Assembly: GCF_020382885.2 (NCBI RefSeq)
Contig: NC_058512.1
Span: 203,501 to 267,500 of the forward strand
Length of the DNA stretch: 64,000 nt
Reading direction: 5' to 3'
Source of the DNA: Scatophagus argus
Lineage: Eukaryota > Chordata > Actinopteri > Scatophagidae
Shown: positions 25,130 to 35,860 of the stretch, piece by piece
How the letters are laid out: each line of letters begins with the position of its first letter
How positions within the stretch are numbered: position 1 is the stretch's first letter
Position numbers and translations under genes: made by a program
The notes under the pieces: generated by a model
What the model saw: the letters and a program-made list of their open reading frames with translations, nothing else
Databases searched by the model: none
What the model was told of the DNA's origin: nothing

Positions 25130-26479
25130 GGTCCGCGAGGAGGAAGAGGAGGAGGAAGAGGAGACCAGGAGCTGTTTTGGTCCGCGAGCCTACCGCACCG
25201 AAGCCAGGCAGCAACCACGGAGAACAGCGAGTTCACTTCCCGTTTGGTGACGTCACGGAAGAACATGGCGGCTCGCGCGGACACGCCTCAGATCAGCGAT
25301 ACAGAAAGATCGATCTTAATCAATAACTCGTTTCAAGCAGGGAGGAAACCGCCTGAAATACTTAGAAATGTCGTTGTCGCCCAACAGTGTTTAAGTTGTC
25401 TTCTTCCGGTGTGTTTGTGATTCTCACTTTTTATTTTGTGTCGGCACTTCGTGTCACTGATGTTTGTGCATCTTGGACTGCTAAGAAAAATAATAACAGG
25501 AAGATGATCAATTTAGATTTTTATCGAGTCTCAAGTCCTCAAATAATCACAGAACATGAAACCGATCAGAGTGAACTGAATATGGACATGTTAATGTGAA
25601 ATGTTATGTAATGACGCTGTTAGTTCAGAGGAGCCTGCAGGTGATAACTGAAGCACAGGTGATCAGAGAGCGAAGGAGTTCAGGTACTGCACAGCACCAA
25701 TAAAACAGTGTGCAAATACCGTATTACAACTCAGTGAAATTCTATCGGTTTAAGTACAGAAATGTTATCATAAGTTCAACTTCATTAGATGAAGAATGAG
25801 TGGAGGGCAGTAGGCACAACATGTATTACTGTATGTACCGGTGCTGTACTGTATGCACTGGTATTGCCGGTACTACACTGTACATACAGTGCAGTACCGG
25901 TTAGTGTAGATGCAGAACATCAACAGCCTCCTGACGGAGGCAGGAGCGTCTCGGCCGGGGATCGGGACAGCAGAGAGGGGCTCCACTGTGACGGTGTGAG
26001 CTGGTGCTCGGTTGTACGGAGCTCTTACTGCTTGTTTCTCTTGGCCAATGGCCACATTTCATTGTGCTGTAGTACGTGTGTGAAGCGGAAAGAGAGACAG
26101 ACTGTGTGACGGGGCAAGAAAGGTGGGACCGTCCGCTTTAGTTTTTAAATAAGACAGGTTGGCGTGTAGAAGAAAGTGGGTTAAATGTGAACTGAAGCGA
26201 CTCATTTTGGACAGAGTTCGTAACGTACAGCCTGTCGGAAACGCATCAGAAGAAGAAGAAATAATGACGTCAGACCAAAGAAACTCCTCAGAAGGGCTGT
26301 GGCCATGTTGTACACTGGGTGGCGGTAGACACATGCAAGCTGTTTGTGATCCGCCATGTAAACTGAGAAGAAGAAGGAGGAGAAGTGGGTGAAAGGTGGA
26401 GAAGACGACAGGCTGTCATTCGTAAACACAAACTGTCTGAACAGATCTGTCACCTTTTCCCTTCGGCACAAATCTGACG
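25130..26479. promoter_or_regulatory. Head-to-head interval between ptbp3 and hsdl2
   Basis: The two genes point away from each other and their presumed start codons are about 1.35 kb apart. The ptbp3 side (24900-25270) is GC- and CpG-richer than its surroundings, as expected at a promoter. I see no other gene here; the open frames in 24943-25420 overlap the CpG-rich promoter and lack family similarity. Confidence 0.4.
25838..25900. other. 18-bp inverted repeat between ptbp3 and hsdl2
   Basis: Arms 25838-25855 and 25883-25900 (both starting or ending in CCGG) pair over 18 positions with only two G:U-type differences, around a 27-nt loop. It lies in the ptbp3-hsdl2 head-to-head interval. Confidence 0.55.
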
Positions 26480-29400
26480 ATGCTGCAGAACACGGGGTGA
26501 GTGAGAGCACACGTTAGCTCCTCCAGCAGTTAGCTAACGCCTTCCGTCCTCCAGATTTCCATTCAGAAAGCCCGCAGGATAAAGCCCGCTTTAACCCAAG
26601 CGTTCCGTTCAAAACACGGAGACAATCCGAGAATTAGTTTGGATTTTAGCGAATAAACTATGTTTAGTTTTGGATTTAACTAAAGCCGAACTGAGGAATG
26701 AGTATTTCAGTTTCAGACACTGTACGTAGTTTGATTCCACTTCCTCTGTCTTTTGACCTTTGACAGTTTGAAAGTTGAAGGTTTTCTGCTACAGAGGTTT
26801 GTAAGAGTGGCTTTTGCAACGGAGCGTCTCATTACCGCTATTGTTGTTGAGTTTTTGTCTACATACATAATTATTTTGAAAATGCGTTCGATTAACGCCG
26901 AGGTCATTGCCATCAGTCCACGAAAACCTTGAAACAATTATAAGAAGACCCGGACTTTGGGGCTTGACAGGAGCCGAAGTGGTTAGGTAACCCACCAGCT
27001 TCAGAAACTGGAAGGAGTTTGGTTCTGATTGCTCCTATTGATAAGTCTTTATAAAAGTTTGGTCACAGATCTGTTCTGGTGAGCGATCATATCGTTATTA
27101 AAACTGTTCATGCTGAGTTTTTCAATTACTCAAAGAATACTTTGAATAATTTAACGTTTCATCCACTTGATGCACTACAGACTTGGATTTTACTGAAGCA
27201 AACCCCCTTTAGATGTAGACTGTGTGATCAGTGTGATAACTGCGTGTTCAGAGATTGAACGTAGTGTAACAGCCAGCTTATTACACAGAGCAATACCAGT
27301 TTGTTTTACCGCAGGTATCACTCTTGCTTCTCTCTTTAGTAATGTGGACGCTGATGAAGGCTACAAGCCACGAACGTTTTATCGTCATTTATTATTTTAT
27401 TGAATGTTGTAGAATATGAAATGAGACCTAGCTTTATATGGTCCTTACTTGTGAATAAATGGACAATGTGGAAATCCCTCCAGTTCGTCTCCTGCCTTGC
27501 AACTTTTTTATGCTGGAGCAATGCTACTAGCATCCGGCTAAGCTTCACTCCAACTCCGCGTTACAGTAGTTACAGTCCAGTGACGGCAGCACTTACCGCA
27601 GCTGCACTGCGCCTCCTTTAGCTGCGTTTAGTTAGCCTGTTGGCTAACACTTCCTGCATGTTGACGTTTATCAGTTTGCGCTGAAATTGTGTTTGTTTTT
27701 ATTGACTGGTTTTGGGTAAAGCGAGCATGAAACACATTGACGAACAGTCAGACAGGAAATTGTACTTCAAATGAAAAGCATACAATGCAGTCTTTTGCGT
27801 GTGCGTTTTATGACGAAAGGCTAACAGGAAGTTGTCCTCACACTTTGTTGTGCTAATCTATATTCACTTTACACAACCATCATAATAGAAAGTACTATTT
27901 AGGTTTCTACTGTAAATGAAACAAGACAAACAGTTTGCAGAACGTTTTATTAATCTTATAAAGATGATTTATATTCTGTGCTTGCTGTTTTAAAGGACAA
28001 AATCTGTCAGCTGAGCAGAACAGAATAGAGTGCAAAAGTGTACAGTTACAAAAATATAGAGATAATAAATTAACAATTTACAAGTAAGCACAGTACAATG
28101 TACAGCTCTATGCAAGTCCTCATAAGGGAGGAAAACAGGACCAGACTGTTGAGCTGTACAGTCTAACAGCAGTGGGAATGAAGGAGCTGCTGTAGCTCCT
28201 TCCTACACTGAGGGTGTAGCAGTCTGCTGCTGAAGGAGCTGCTCAGAGCCTCCACTGTCTGATGCAGAGGGTGAGAGGTGTTGTCCATGATGGATGTCAG
28301 CTTGGCTAACGTCCTCCTCTCACCCACCTCCTCCACAGAGTCCAGTGGGCAGCCCAGGACAGAGCTGGCCCTCCTGACCAGCTTGTTCAGTCTCTTCCTG
28401 TCCCGGTCCCCAACAGACCACAGCATACTGAATAGCAGAGGCTACCACAGAGTCATAAAAAGTCCTTAGGAGGGGCCTGCACACTGCAAGGGACCTCAGT
28501 CTCCTCAGAAGGTGGAGGCGACTTTGGCCCTTCTTGTACAGGACATCGGTGTCATGTGACCAGTCCAGTTTATGGTTGAGGTGGACACCCAGATACTTAA
28601 AACTGTCCACCGTCTCAATGTCCGAACCCTGGACGTTCACTGGTGTAAGTGGTAATGTCCTTCTGCAGAAGCCAATCACCATCTCCTTTGTTTTACTGGT
28701 GTTTAAGCACAGGTGGCTGCGCTCACACCAGTCCACAAAGTCCACGATGACTCACCTGTACTCCGTCTCAGTCCCCTCAGACACACAGCCAACAATGGCT
28801 GAGTCGTCAGAGAACTTCTGGAGGTGACATCTGCTGGTGTTGAGGGTGAAGTCAGAGGTGTAGAGCGTTATTGTTGTTGTTTATGTTTATTGTTCAGTCA
28901 CAAACCTCCAGCGGGGAAACACAGGTTTGACAAGCAGAACAAAGTCAGACAGCAAAGATAACAAGAGGAACATTTGGGGTTCAGTGCGCATGCGTCGATA
29001 CGTGTGCAGCCTGTTACAGACGCTCCCGAACAAGAATTTCCCTCCAGGGATAAATAAAGGAATTCTGATTCTGATTCTGATTCTGATCAGGAAATAAAGA
29101 AGGGAGAAAGAAATTCTCATAACAGGAACAAAGAAAGTCAACACGAGGCTTACAGGCTTTCGTTCAGACGAGTGTGTATTAGCATGTTAGCTAACACTTC
29201 TTTAATCTCTGTGTGTTCCAGGAAGTTAGCTGGCTGTACGCTCTTCATCACTGGAGGAAGTCGAGGGATTGGCAAAGCCATCGCTCTGAAAGCTGCCAGA
29301 GATGGTGCCAACGTCATAATTGCAGCCAAGACCGCCGTGCCCCACCCCAAACTTCCAGGAACCATCCACAGCGCTGCTCAGGAGGGTGAGGAGCTAACAT

Positions 29401-30595
29401 GCTAAATGCTAGTAGTACACATAAATATATATATATGTGTGTGTGTGTATATATATATGCACCAGATGGACCAGGATCAGCCTCTTGAAGCTCTTCACGA
29501 TGATGGTGGGGCTGAGGGTCAGTGGGTGGAGATTTGGACAGGATGGAGGCGCTTTTGAAGCCTGTGGGGGAACCTGCTGGGACGAGGACGGGCTGACGAT
29601 CAGGAGCCTTACGTCCATCCTGTCACAGTCCATTTAATTCACCTTCGGTCTGTCCTGTCTGTCCTGTTCCAGTGGAGGCTGCAGGTGGGAAGGCGTTGGC
29701 CTGTGTCGTCGACATTCGGGACGAGCAGCAAATCAAAGATGCAGTTCAGAAAGCCGTCAACAAGTTTGGAGGTACGACGAAAAATCAGTCAAGTCAAGAA
29801 ATCATTTAAGAAAATCAGTGAGTGGGTGAAAAACCGATCAGAGAATCAGTTTGTATCTGAAACACAGAGAACCTTTTTGTAATCAAAGAATTTATAGTAC
29901 AGTTGACAGTTAAAGGTTTTTGAAATTATACATTTACCTCTACATTAATGCCCACCGGACAATGAAGCATATAAACTGCGAATTTTAAGATGCTTAACCC
30001 CTAGAACACTAACGTTAAAATTAGTAACACCATCACTAACATTGGGTATATTTTACCCGATATAATATCTCGGATAAAATACAGTTTATCACACCAGCGT
30101 TCATCATGCCATATAGGACACACAGTGGCCACCTCTTGGTTTTTCTTTCACAGCTGTACTGAGCACACATTTGGTCGAAAGTATCAACACATCCCTTCAT
30201 TTGGTTGTAAAATTCGATCACTTCAAAATTGTGTGGGTGAAAATCACCCGACGTTAGTGTTCTAGGGTTAATAAAACGTCATCGTGTTGACTTAAATTTC
30301 AGAATCCTGTAACCTCATTGGTGAAGCTGTTGCTCCGTGTCATCAGTGTCATTGGCTGATTTTTTTGGGTTCAGAGTGATCGTGAATGTACTGAGGGACC
30401 CCGTCAGACTGACAGCTGATGTGATCTGAACTTGGCAGTGACATAATCGTAGTGCTTGTTTGTGATTGGTAGGAATCGACATCCTGGTGAACAACGCGAG
30501 TGCCATCAGTCTGACAGGAACTCTGGAGACGCCCATGAAGAAGGTTGACCTGATGCTGGGAATCAACCTGAGAGGAACGTACCTGACGTATGGCT

Positions 30596-30661
<66 letters not shown>

Positions 30662-32137
30662 TCACTTCAGTTACCGAGCTTCTGTGTGTCAGGTCCAAGC
30701 TGGTCATCCCTCACCTGCTGAAGAGTCGCAGTCCTCACATCTTGAATCTGTCGCCTCCACTTAACCTCAACCCCATCTGGTTCAAGAACCACACAGGTAA
30801 CCACAGCCATTCACCAGCCAGCAATCCCTTCTTCACCTGTGCAGTAATAACACGTTTGTTTCTTTCCAGCGTACACGATGGCGAAATACGGCATGTCCAT
30901 GTGCGTCCTGGGAATGGCCGAAGAGTTCAGAGGTCAAATTGCTGTCAACGCCCTCTGGCCCAGAACTGGTCAGTGGCCATGTGTTAGCATGCCAAAGGGC
31001 TCCTCAGGGACTCGATGCTGATGCTGATGCTGTCTGTTGTTGCCATAGCGATCCAGACTGCAGCGATGGACATGTTGGGCGGAGAGGGCATCGGGAAACA
31101 GTGTCGTACGGCTGACATCATGGCCGACGCCGCCTACGCCATTCTGTCCCGACCGAAGGACTACACGGGTCACTTCCTGGTGGATGAGGATGTCCTGAAA
31201 GAGGAGGGACTCCAAGACTTCGATCAGTATGCTGTCGAGCCTGGTGAGAGCATGCTAACTGGGTCAGCACCAAGCCAACACCCACACACATGTCAAGTGG
31301 TAATTATTCTGCTCTCTGATTGGTCAACAGGTCACCCCCTGCTGCCAGACTTCTTCTTGGACGATGCCCCCGAGACACTGGTCAAAAAGATGGAGCAATA
31401 CGGTAAGTACTACAGACAGTGGAAATACTACTACCAGTGCTCTCACTACTACAGCTGATGGGATTTCAATTTATACTACTGACTACAAATACTGTAGTGA
31501 TGTCAGTATAACGTTTTTATCACAGTATATACTGTTTTTATAACAGTATTTACTAACATGATTTTGTTTTGGCCATCGCGTTGCTAGGGGCGACCCCTGC
31601 CTTCACACCAACACCATCATCCCCGTCGGCCACGCCCCCCTCCGGTGGACCAATAGAAAGCACGTTTGACGTCATCAGAGGAGTCATCAATGAAGACGTT
31701 GTTAATTCGACACAGGGCATTTACCAGTTCGATCTATCAGGTAACAGGAGAACAGTTTGTCCATATAAGGAGATCCTGTGGCCGCGTCATTCATGTGTAT
31801 GTGATCCATGTAAGGAGAACACGCGGGCGTTTGGTTCCTGGACCTGAAGAGCGGATCTGGTGGCACAGGGCAGGGCCCGCCTCCCGTCAAAGCCGATGTT
31901 GTCATGACAATGGACTCCAGTGACTTCAGCAAAATGTTTGCAGGTGAGCCGTCGCCATGGTAACAGTCAGAAGGACTTGAAACGTGAATTTCCATGGTAA
32001 TGGCTGTGTCTTTGGTTTCAGGGAAACTTAAGCCGACGCTGGCCTTCATGTCGGGGAAGCTGCGGATCAAAGGCGACATGACGCTCGCCATCAAACTGGA
32101 GAAACTCATGAGCCGCATGAACAAGGCCAAACTGTGA
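26480..32137 (+). CDS. hsdl2: Hydroxysteroid dehydrogenase-like protein 2 (SDR + SCP2 domains)
   Basis: Eleven coding exons: 26480-26496, 29222-29385, 29673-29771, 30473-30587, 30693-30796, 30870-30968, 31049-31243, 31331-31402, 31588-31740, 31815-31943 and 32022-32137. They total 1263 nt or 420 residues; the human protein has 418. The N-terminal short-chain dehydrogenase domain shows TGGSRGIG (residues 16-23, cofactor binding), NNAS, and the YTMAK active-site pair Y168/K172. A Pro/Thr/Ser-rich linker near residues 295-315 leads to a C-terminal SCP2-like sterol/lipid-binding domain (GVWFLDLKSG, FAGKLKPTLAFMSGKLRIKG). The protein ends A-K-L, a peroxisomal targeting signal. The first exon (M-L-Q-N-T-G) was placed by its GTGAG donor and phase. 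Poly(A) signals lie at 32223 and 32278. Confidence 0.95.
27945..28866 (-). mobile_element. LINE ORF2 3' fragment in hsdl2 intron 1
   Basis: Minus-strand frames (28745-28320 and 28426-28163) encode the distal reverse-transcriptase region: CERSHLCLNTSKTKEMVIGF, FKYLGVHLNHKLDWS, LLRRLRSL, AVVCWG. Just upstream (about 28830-28790) KFSDDSAIVG-like residues stand where the catalytic box belongs. The frame changes near 28380-28400 and a stop lies at about 28753, so the copy is decayed. It belongs to the CR1/L2/Rex1 group but differs clearly from the ptbp3 copy. Confidence 0.75.
28980..29096 (+). repeat. LINE 3' tail with GATTCT repeats
   Basis: The segment contains AATTTCCCTCCAGGGATAAA followed by about four copies of GATTCT. 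This is the typical 3' end of L2/Rex1-like elements, here in plus orientation, opposite to the LINE fragment beside it. Confidence 0.65.
29430..29640 (-). repeat. TA/GT microsatellite plus small LINE RT remnant in hsdl2 intron 2
   Basis: 29423-29458 is alternating TA and TG. After it the minus strand encodes words (LTLSPTIIVKSFKRLILVHL) resembling the RT motif ...VALTSxIMKSFERLILxHL of LINEs. Short and decayed. Confidence 0.5.
29998..30267 (-). mobile_element. Internally deleted piggyBac-family element
   Basis: The 270-bp element is flanked by TTAA on both sides (29994-29997 and 30268-30271), the piggyBac target duplication. Its ends are inverted: CCCCTAGAACACTAACGT on the left and the complement of CCCTAGAACACTAACGT on the right. 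Inside, the minus strand keeps about 60 codons of piggyBac transposase (IEFYNQMKGCVDTFDQMC, ERKTKRWPL), the late part of its DDE domain. Most of the transposase is missing, so it cannot be autonomous. It lies in the hsdl2 intron between 29771 and 30473. Confidence 0.85.
30598..30658. repeat. (CA)n microsatellite in a short hsdl2 intron
   Basis: Thirty perfect CA units fill most of the 105-bp intron between the exons ending at 30587 and beginning at 30693. Confidence 0.95.
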
Positions 32138-32222
32138 GACTGAGGCCCCGCCCCCAGCTCATCTCAGGCCACACCCACTTCCTGTTTGTAACTGTTCATG
32201 TTGCCTTAGTAACAATAACATT

Positions 32223-32228
32223 AATAAA
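32223..32228 (+). terminator. Poly(A) signal AATAAA of hsdl2
   Basis: AATAAA 86 bases after the hsdl2 stop codon; a second one lies at 32278-32283. Confidence 0.55.
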
Positions 32229-32289
32229 TCTACCTTGATCATAAACTGTATCCTCTCTTTCATAAGTGCCTGAAACCAATAAACTGAGA

Positions 32290-33667
32290 CGGGGACGATC
32301 CTGCTGGTTGGTTATAAATACATTTGTAACATTTTTGAAATTATTTCTAAAACAACCTCCCCTCAGTGCAACAATAGAAAGCAAGAAGAAAAGGCAAGAA
32401 GTTTATGAGGAATTAAATGATGTCATGAACCGCGTCACAGAGGCCCAAACACACCAACATGTCCTCTTCCACCTCTTTCTGCCATTCTCCTCCTGCTTCA
32501 CCTTCTCCACCCGTTTCCTGCCTCATCTGCTGAGGTGCAGCAGCTCCGTTCACAGATTATCAGTGAACTTATTAATAATTAATCACAGGTATGATCGATT
32601 TGCAGCTTCTGTGTTGAGCTTGACAGAAATGTGAAAACTAAATTTTGACAGAAGCCTACGGAGTCGATGTGCTACTTCATCAACGGTGAGTAATACTACA
32701 GATCAATGTACTCATTACTGCAGTATTAATACTGATCATTAATGAGTTGCTATGTTGACTCCCCTAAGGGAGAAGTTTACTGACATACTCTGATTTTGAC
32801 AGACAAACAGAAGTTTGTAATTAATTAACCAAACCTGTACAACCAAAGTGAAGCTGATAAACCACAGTAACTCGTTTTTACTAAATAAACATAAAAATCA
32901 TACTAATCTGATTCTGAATGTAGAAACATAAAAAAAAAACAAGTTCTTGCTTCAAAATTTCACGTGTTAAAGGATGTGAATAGAGAATGTGTTTCTAACC
33001 GAAGTGATTTACAGGCTTCAGTGGGTAAAGTGCAGTTTGTCTGCAGTTATTAACGGTCAACAGTGTGGCTTAAATCAGCTCTTTGTGTTCAGCTGTGGCT
33101 CGAGGTTTTGTACTAAAACTTTGAAGTAAAAAGTACTCTTATTTTTGGGTATTCATTTTTACACAATATATAAAAGGTTCCCATATTTTCCATCATATTA
33201 AACTGACCTTTTATTTTGTGCAGTTGCCATGGTGATATATTGTGTTGGCGTGTATCAGGAACGTTTGTTCCTCTGCAGCGACGCCCATCAAACCATCATC
33301 CAACCGTTGGGCAGCAGAGGAGCCAGGGAGCGCGTCCCATTGGCCGAGAGACCTGTCAGTCATGACAAACAGTAAATTGTATAAATAGATTCAGTGCAGT
33401 TCATAATGACTGCTTTGGGTTAGTTTGTGAAAAACCTGGAGATAAATGGTTTTCACGTTTGTGTATTTGTAGTATGCAGGTGTGACAGCAGTACTGTTGG
33501 TGGTGCTTTTTGCAGTATTTCTCGTGTATTCCTGCGGCTCTCAGCTGTTGCTGTCTGATGGAGGATCACTTTAAGAGGTCAGGCGCCGCCCCCGTGACGT
33601 GTCATCACTGATGTCACACATCGGTACCAAGTGTGGAATGTGTCTGTTATCAAAACCAACAGATCTA
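32290..33667. other. Intergenic stretch after hsdl2, no confident gene
   Basis: Some short open stretches with plausible splice sites occur (about 32652-32685, 33238-33356, 33471-33570, the last with a hydrophobic run), but they resemble no family I know and do not build a convincing protein. Confidence 0.4.
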
Positions 33668-33931
33668 CCGTATTTTCCGGACTACAAGCCGCTACTTTTT
33701 TCCCACACCTTGAACTCTGCGGCCTAAACAACAATGTGGCTAATCTATATTTGTTTACGGGCAGAGGAAGACGCTAGTTTTAAGCGTAACTTTTAACAGT
33801 CATTTTGCGCGTCATGCACCCTGCACCCTCATCATGGAAAACACTCAAAAAAATGCATATGATGCAGCTTTTAAGTTAATTTGGTGGGTTCGGCTTATAC
33901 TCAGGTGCGTTCTGTAGTCCAGAAAATACTG
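33668..33931. mobile_element. MITE with about 20-bp terminal inverted repeats
   Basis: The left end CCGTATTTTCCGGACTACA and the right end, complement of CAGTATTTTCTGGACTACA, are inverted with two differences. TA flanks both sides (33666-33667 and 33932-33933), consistent with a TA target duplication. The 264-bp interior has no coding capacity. Termini of this type are abundant in fish genomes; the superfamily is not certain. Confidence 0.75.
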
Positions 33932-34067
33932 TATATCTTATATGAAGCCTAATGTGACATGACAGGGTGGAAAAATAATAATAATTTTAATAATCTGCGA
34001 AACACTGCAGTAAACTACCTTGTATTTCTTACAATGTTTAATGGACTTTGTCTCATCAAATATTCAG

Positions 34068-34571
34068 TACACAGCAGTGGGCGGAGCTGCCACAGTGGCG
34101 TCATCAGCATCACTCACCTATCATGACCTTTGTTTACCTGATGACATCATTGGGCATGGCCTGGACTCTCTTCCTGGTTATTATTATTATGATGTCCCAC
34201 AGACGCAGGCCATCGTCCACAGGTGTGATGTGATTGGCTGAGTCTGTATTCTGGTGCGATGATGCTGTAAGATTCGTTCAGTAACTGGTAGCTCTGGAGG
34301 TGTGGATTTCTGCAGGATGTGACTGCGTTGGTGTCACTGATCACTCTGGACTGATGGATGCGAGAATGTTTTGTGAAAATGGCCACCGAAAAAGCAGCAG
34401 CAGAAGAAGAGTAACTATTAATAACTGACTGCCCTCTGACTGGCTGCAGGTATGTGGGGGGCGTGGTCTGTTACTATTACCACAGTGACGATGATGTCAT
34501 CCGAGATGTGGAGCTGCAGAGCTGAATCAGTGAGATCATCGTGTTTGGTCTGCTAGGAGACGAGAAGAAAG
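34068..34571 (+). pseudogene. Lipoxygenase gene fragment (two decayed exons)
   Basis: Exon-like block 34068-34222 reads YTAVGGAATVASSASLTYHD, then LCLPDDI, LDSLPGYYYYD and IVHR. Block 34450-34571 continues in matching phase with YVGGVVCYYYHSDDDVIRD, VELQS, then a TGA where lipoxygenases have Trp, then ISEIIVFGLLGDEKKG. These are the words around the start of the catalytic domain in animal arachidonate lipoxygenases. The segment after YYYYD is also shorter than normal. Upstream and downstream exons, including those with the iron-binding histidines, are not seen, so this is a dead fragment. Confidence 0.75.
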
Positions 34572-35222
34572 GTCCGAGTACTTCCTGCAGTATTTCTGTT
34601 CTACTGCTACTGCAGTAGATTTATGATAGTATTTGAAATAAAAGCTACAGTAGCACAGTGAAAGTACTGAAGCTAAAGTATCACAGTCGAATAGAAACAC
34701 TGAAGTCAAACTAAATCAAATTGAAAACAAAATTGTACAAAACAAAATAGAATAAAAATAATATTTGTATTTGTAAAAGCAGTAAATGAGTGATCTGTTT
34801 CACTTGGGTTTTCCAAAATCCTTCACTTCAGGGTTGCAGCTGATGTACTTTGTTACCATGGTGATCTTCAACAACAGAAACAAAAGCAGACACATCAATG
34901 AGTTTGCTGGGAGGGCAGCTGCAGTGTGGAGGTTCTTCTTCTGAGTTTCTTTGAGAGGAGGTGAATAATGGCCTCTGGTTTTCTCATGGAAAAAGTGTCT
35001 GATGACAAACATTCTGAACCTGATGTACACAAAGCTGATTTAGGGGGCTAATGCACATTTTGCTGCTGCTTTGTTGACGGCAGTAGTCCTGTCCGCTTCT
35101 CTGAGTTACGATATGGTGACCCCATCTGTAGGTCATGCACCAACCAGGGCTAAGTGCTTCATATGGTCCCACGGAAAAAACTTTTGAGTGTTGCTTAAAT
35201 TTAGATTAAGGATGAAAGGTAG

Positions 35223-35327
35223 AACTTAAGCCGACGCTGGCCTTCATGTCGGGGAAGCTGCGGATCAAAGGCGACATGACGCTCGCCATCAAACTGGAGA
35301 AACTCATGCACCAACCAGGGCTAAGTG
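35223..35327 (+). repeat. Filler insertion: copy of hsdl2 last-exon sequence plus local 24-bp copy
   Basis: Bases 35223-35308 are identical over 86 bp to 32025-32110 in the last hsdl2 exon. They run directly into 35304-35327, which repeats 35133-35156 exactly (24 bp). The two copies share the junction word TCATG. The 12-bp word TGAAAGGTAGAA flanks the insertion at 35213-35224 and 35326-35337. Confidence 0.9.
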
Positions 35328-35694
35328 AAAGGTAGAAATCGGCTCCATCCCATCAATGAATCTCAGTTTTCAGTAATACGATGGTCAGGCAGTGATTTGT
35401 TTTTATTCAAGATTCAGTGGTCTTCTCTCATATACTTCAGCAGTAAAAGCCTTTTAAATTCTCTGAAACACCAACAGTCCGTACATACACAGGAGGATTA
35501 AGAGATGCACAAAGCCATGGATGCACAACATCACAGTTATGCAGTGGTTCCTCTAAAACTACAGTATGTTCAGATGGTAGCAGGAGGACACCACTCATTA
35601 TATTCCATTATTGACAGGTGAACAGCAGCAGTTACAGCTTCATTAAGCATTCATTGTTCTGAATCAATGCTCAGTGTGTAACCATAGCAACAAC

Positions 35695-35775
35695 ACTCCT
35701 GATTGGCTCAGGAGGGTGTATAGGCTCCACCTCCTGCCCACTACTGCACAGACAAACAGGATGGCAGCATTCACA
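35695..35775 (+). repeat. Second copy of the CTGATTGGCTCA...GATGGCAGC repeat
   Basis: Matches in order the split repeat at 3999-4690 near mocs2, without the LINE insertion, and so serves as an empty-site comparison within the window. Confidence 0.6.
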
Positions 35776-35860
35776 TCATGTATGAAGCTAACAGTGATAA
35801 TGGAGCTAATGATCAGTTTTATTGTATCATGGAGTCAGACAGGCGATCAAGGGGGGTTAT

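Noticed and set aside
24762-25420. Open frames of 127-150 codons on both strands near the ptbp3 start
   Set aside because: CpG-rich promoter sequence gives long chance frames; no domain words and low-complexity Arg/Pro/Leu composition.
32652-33570. Chain of short open stretches with AG/GT borders, one hydrophobic
   Set aside because: No family similarity, stops follow directly, and alternative frames are equally good; not enough to call a gene.
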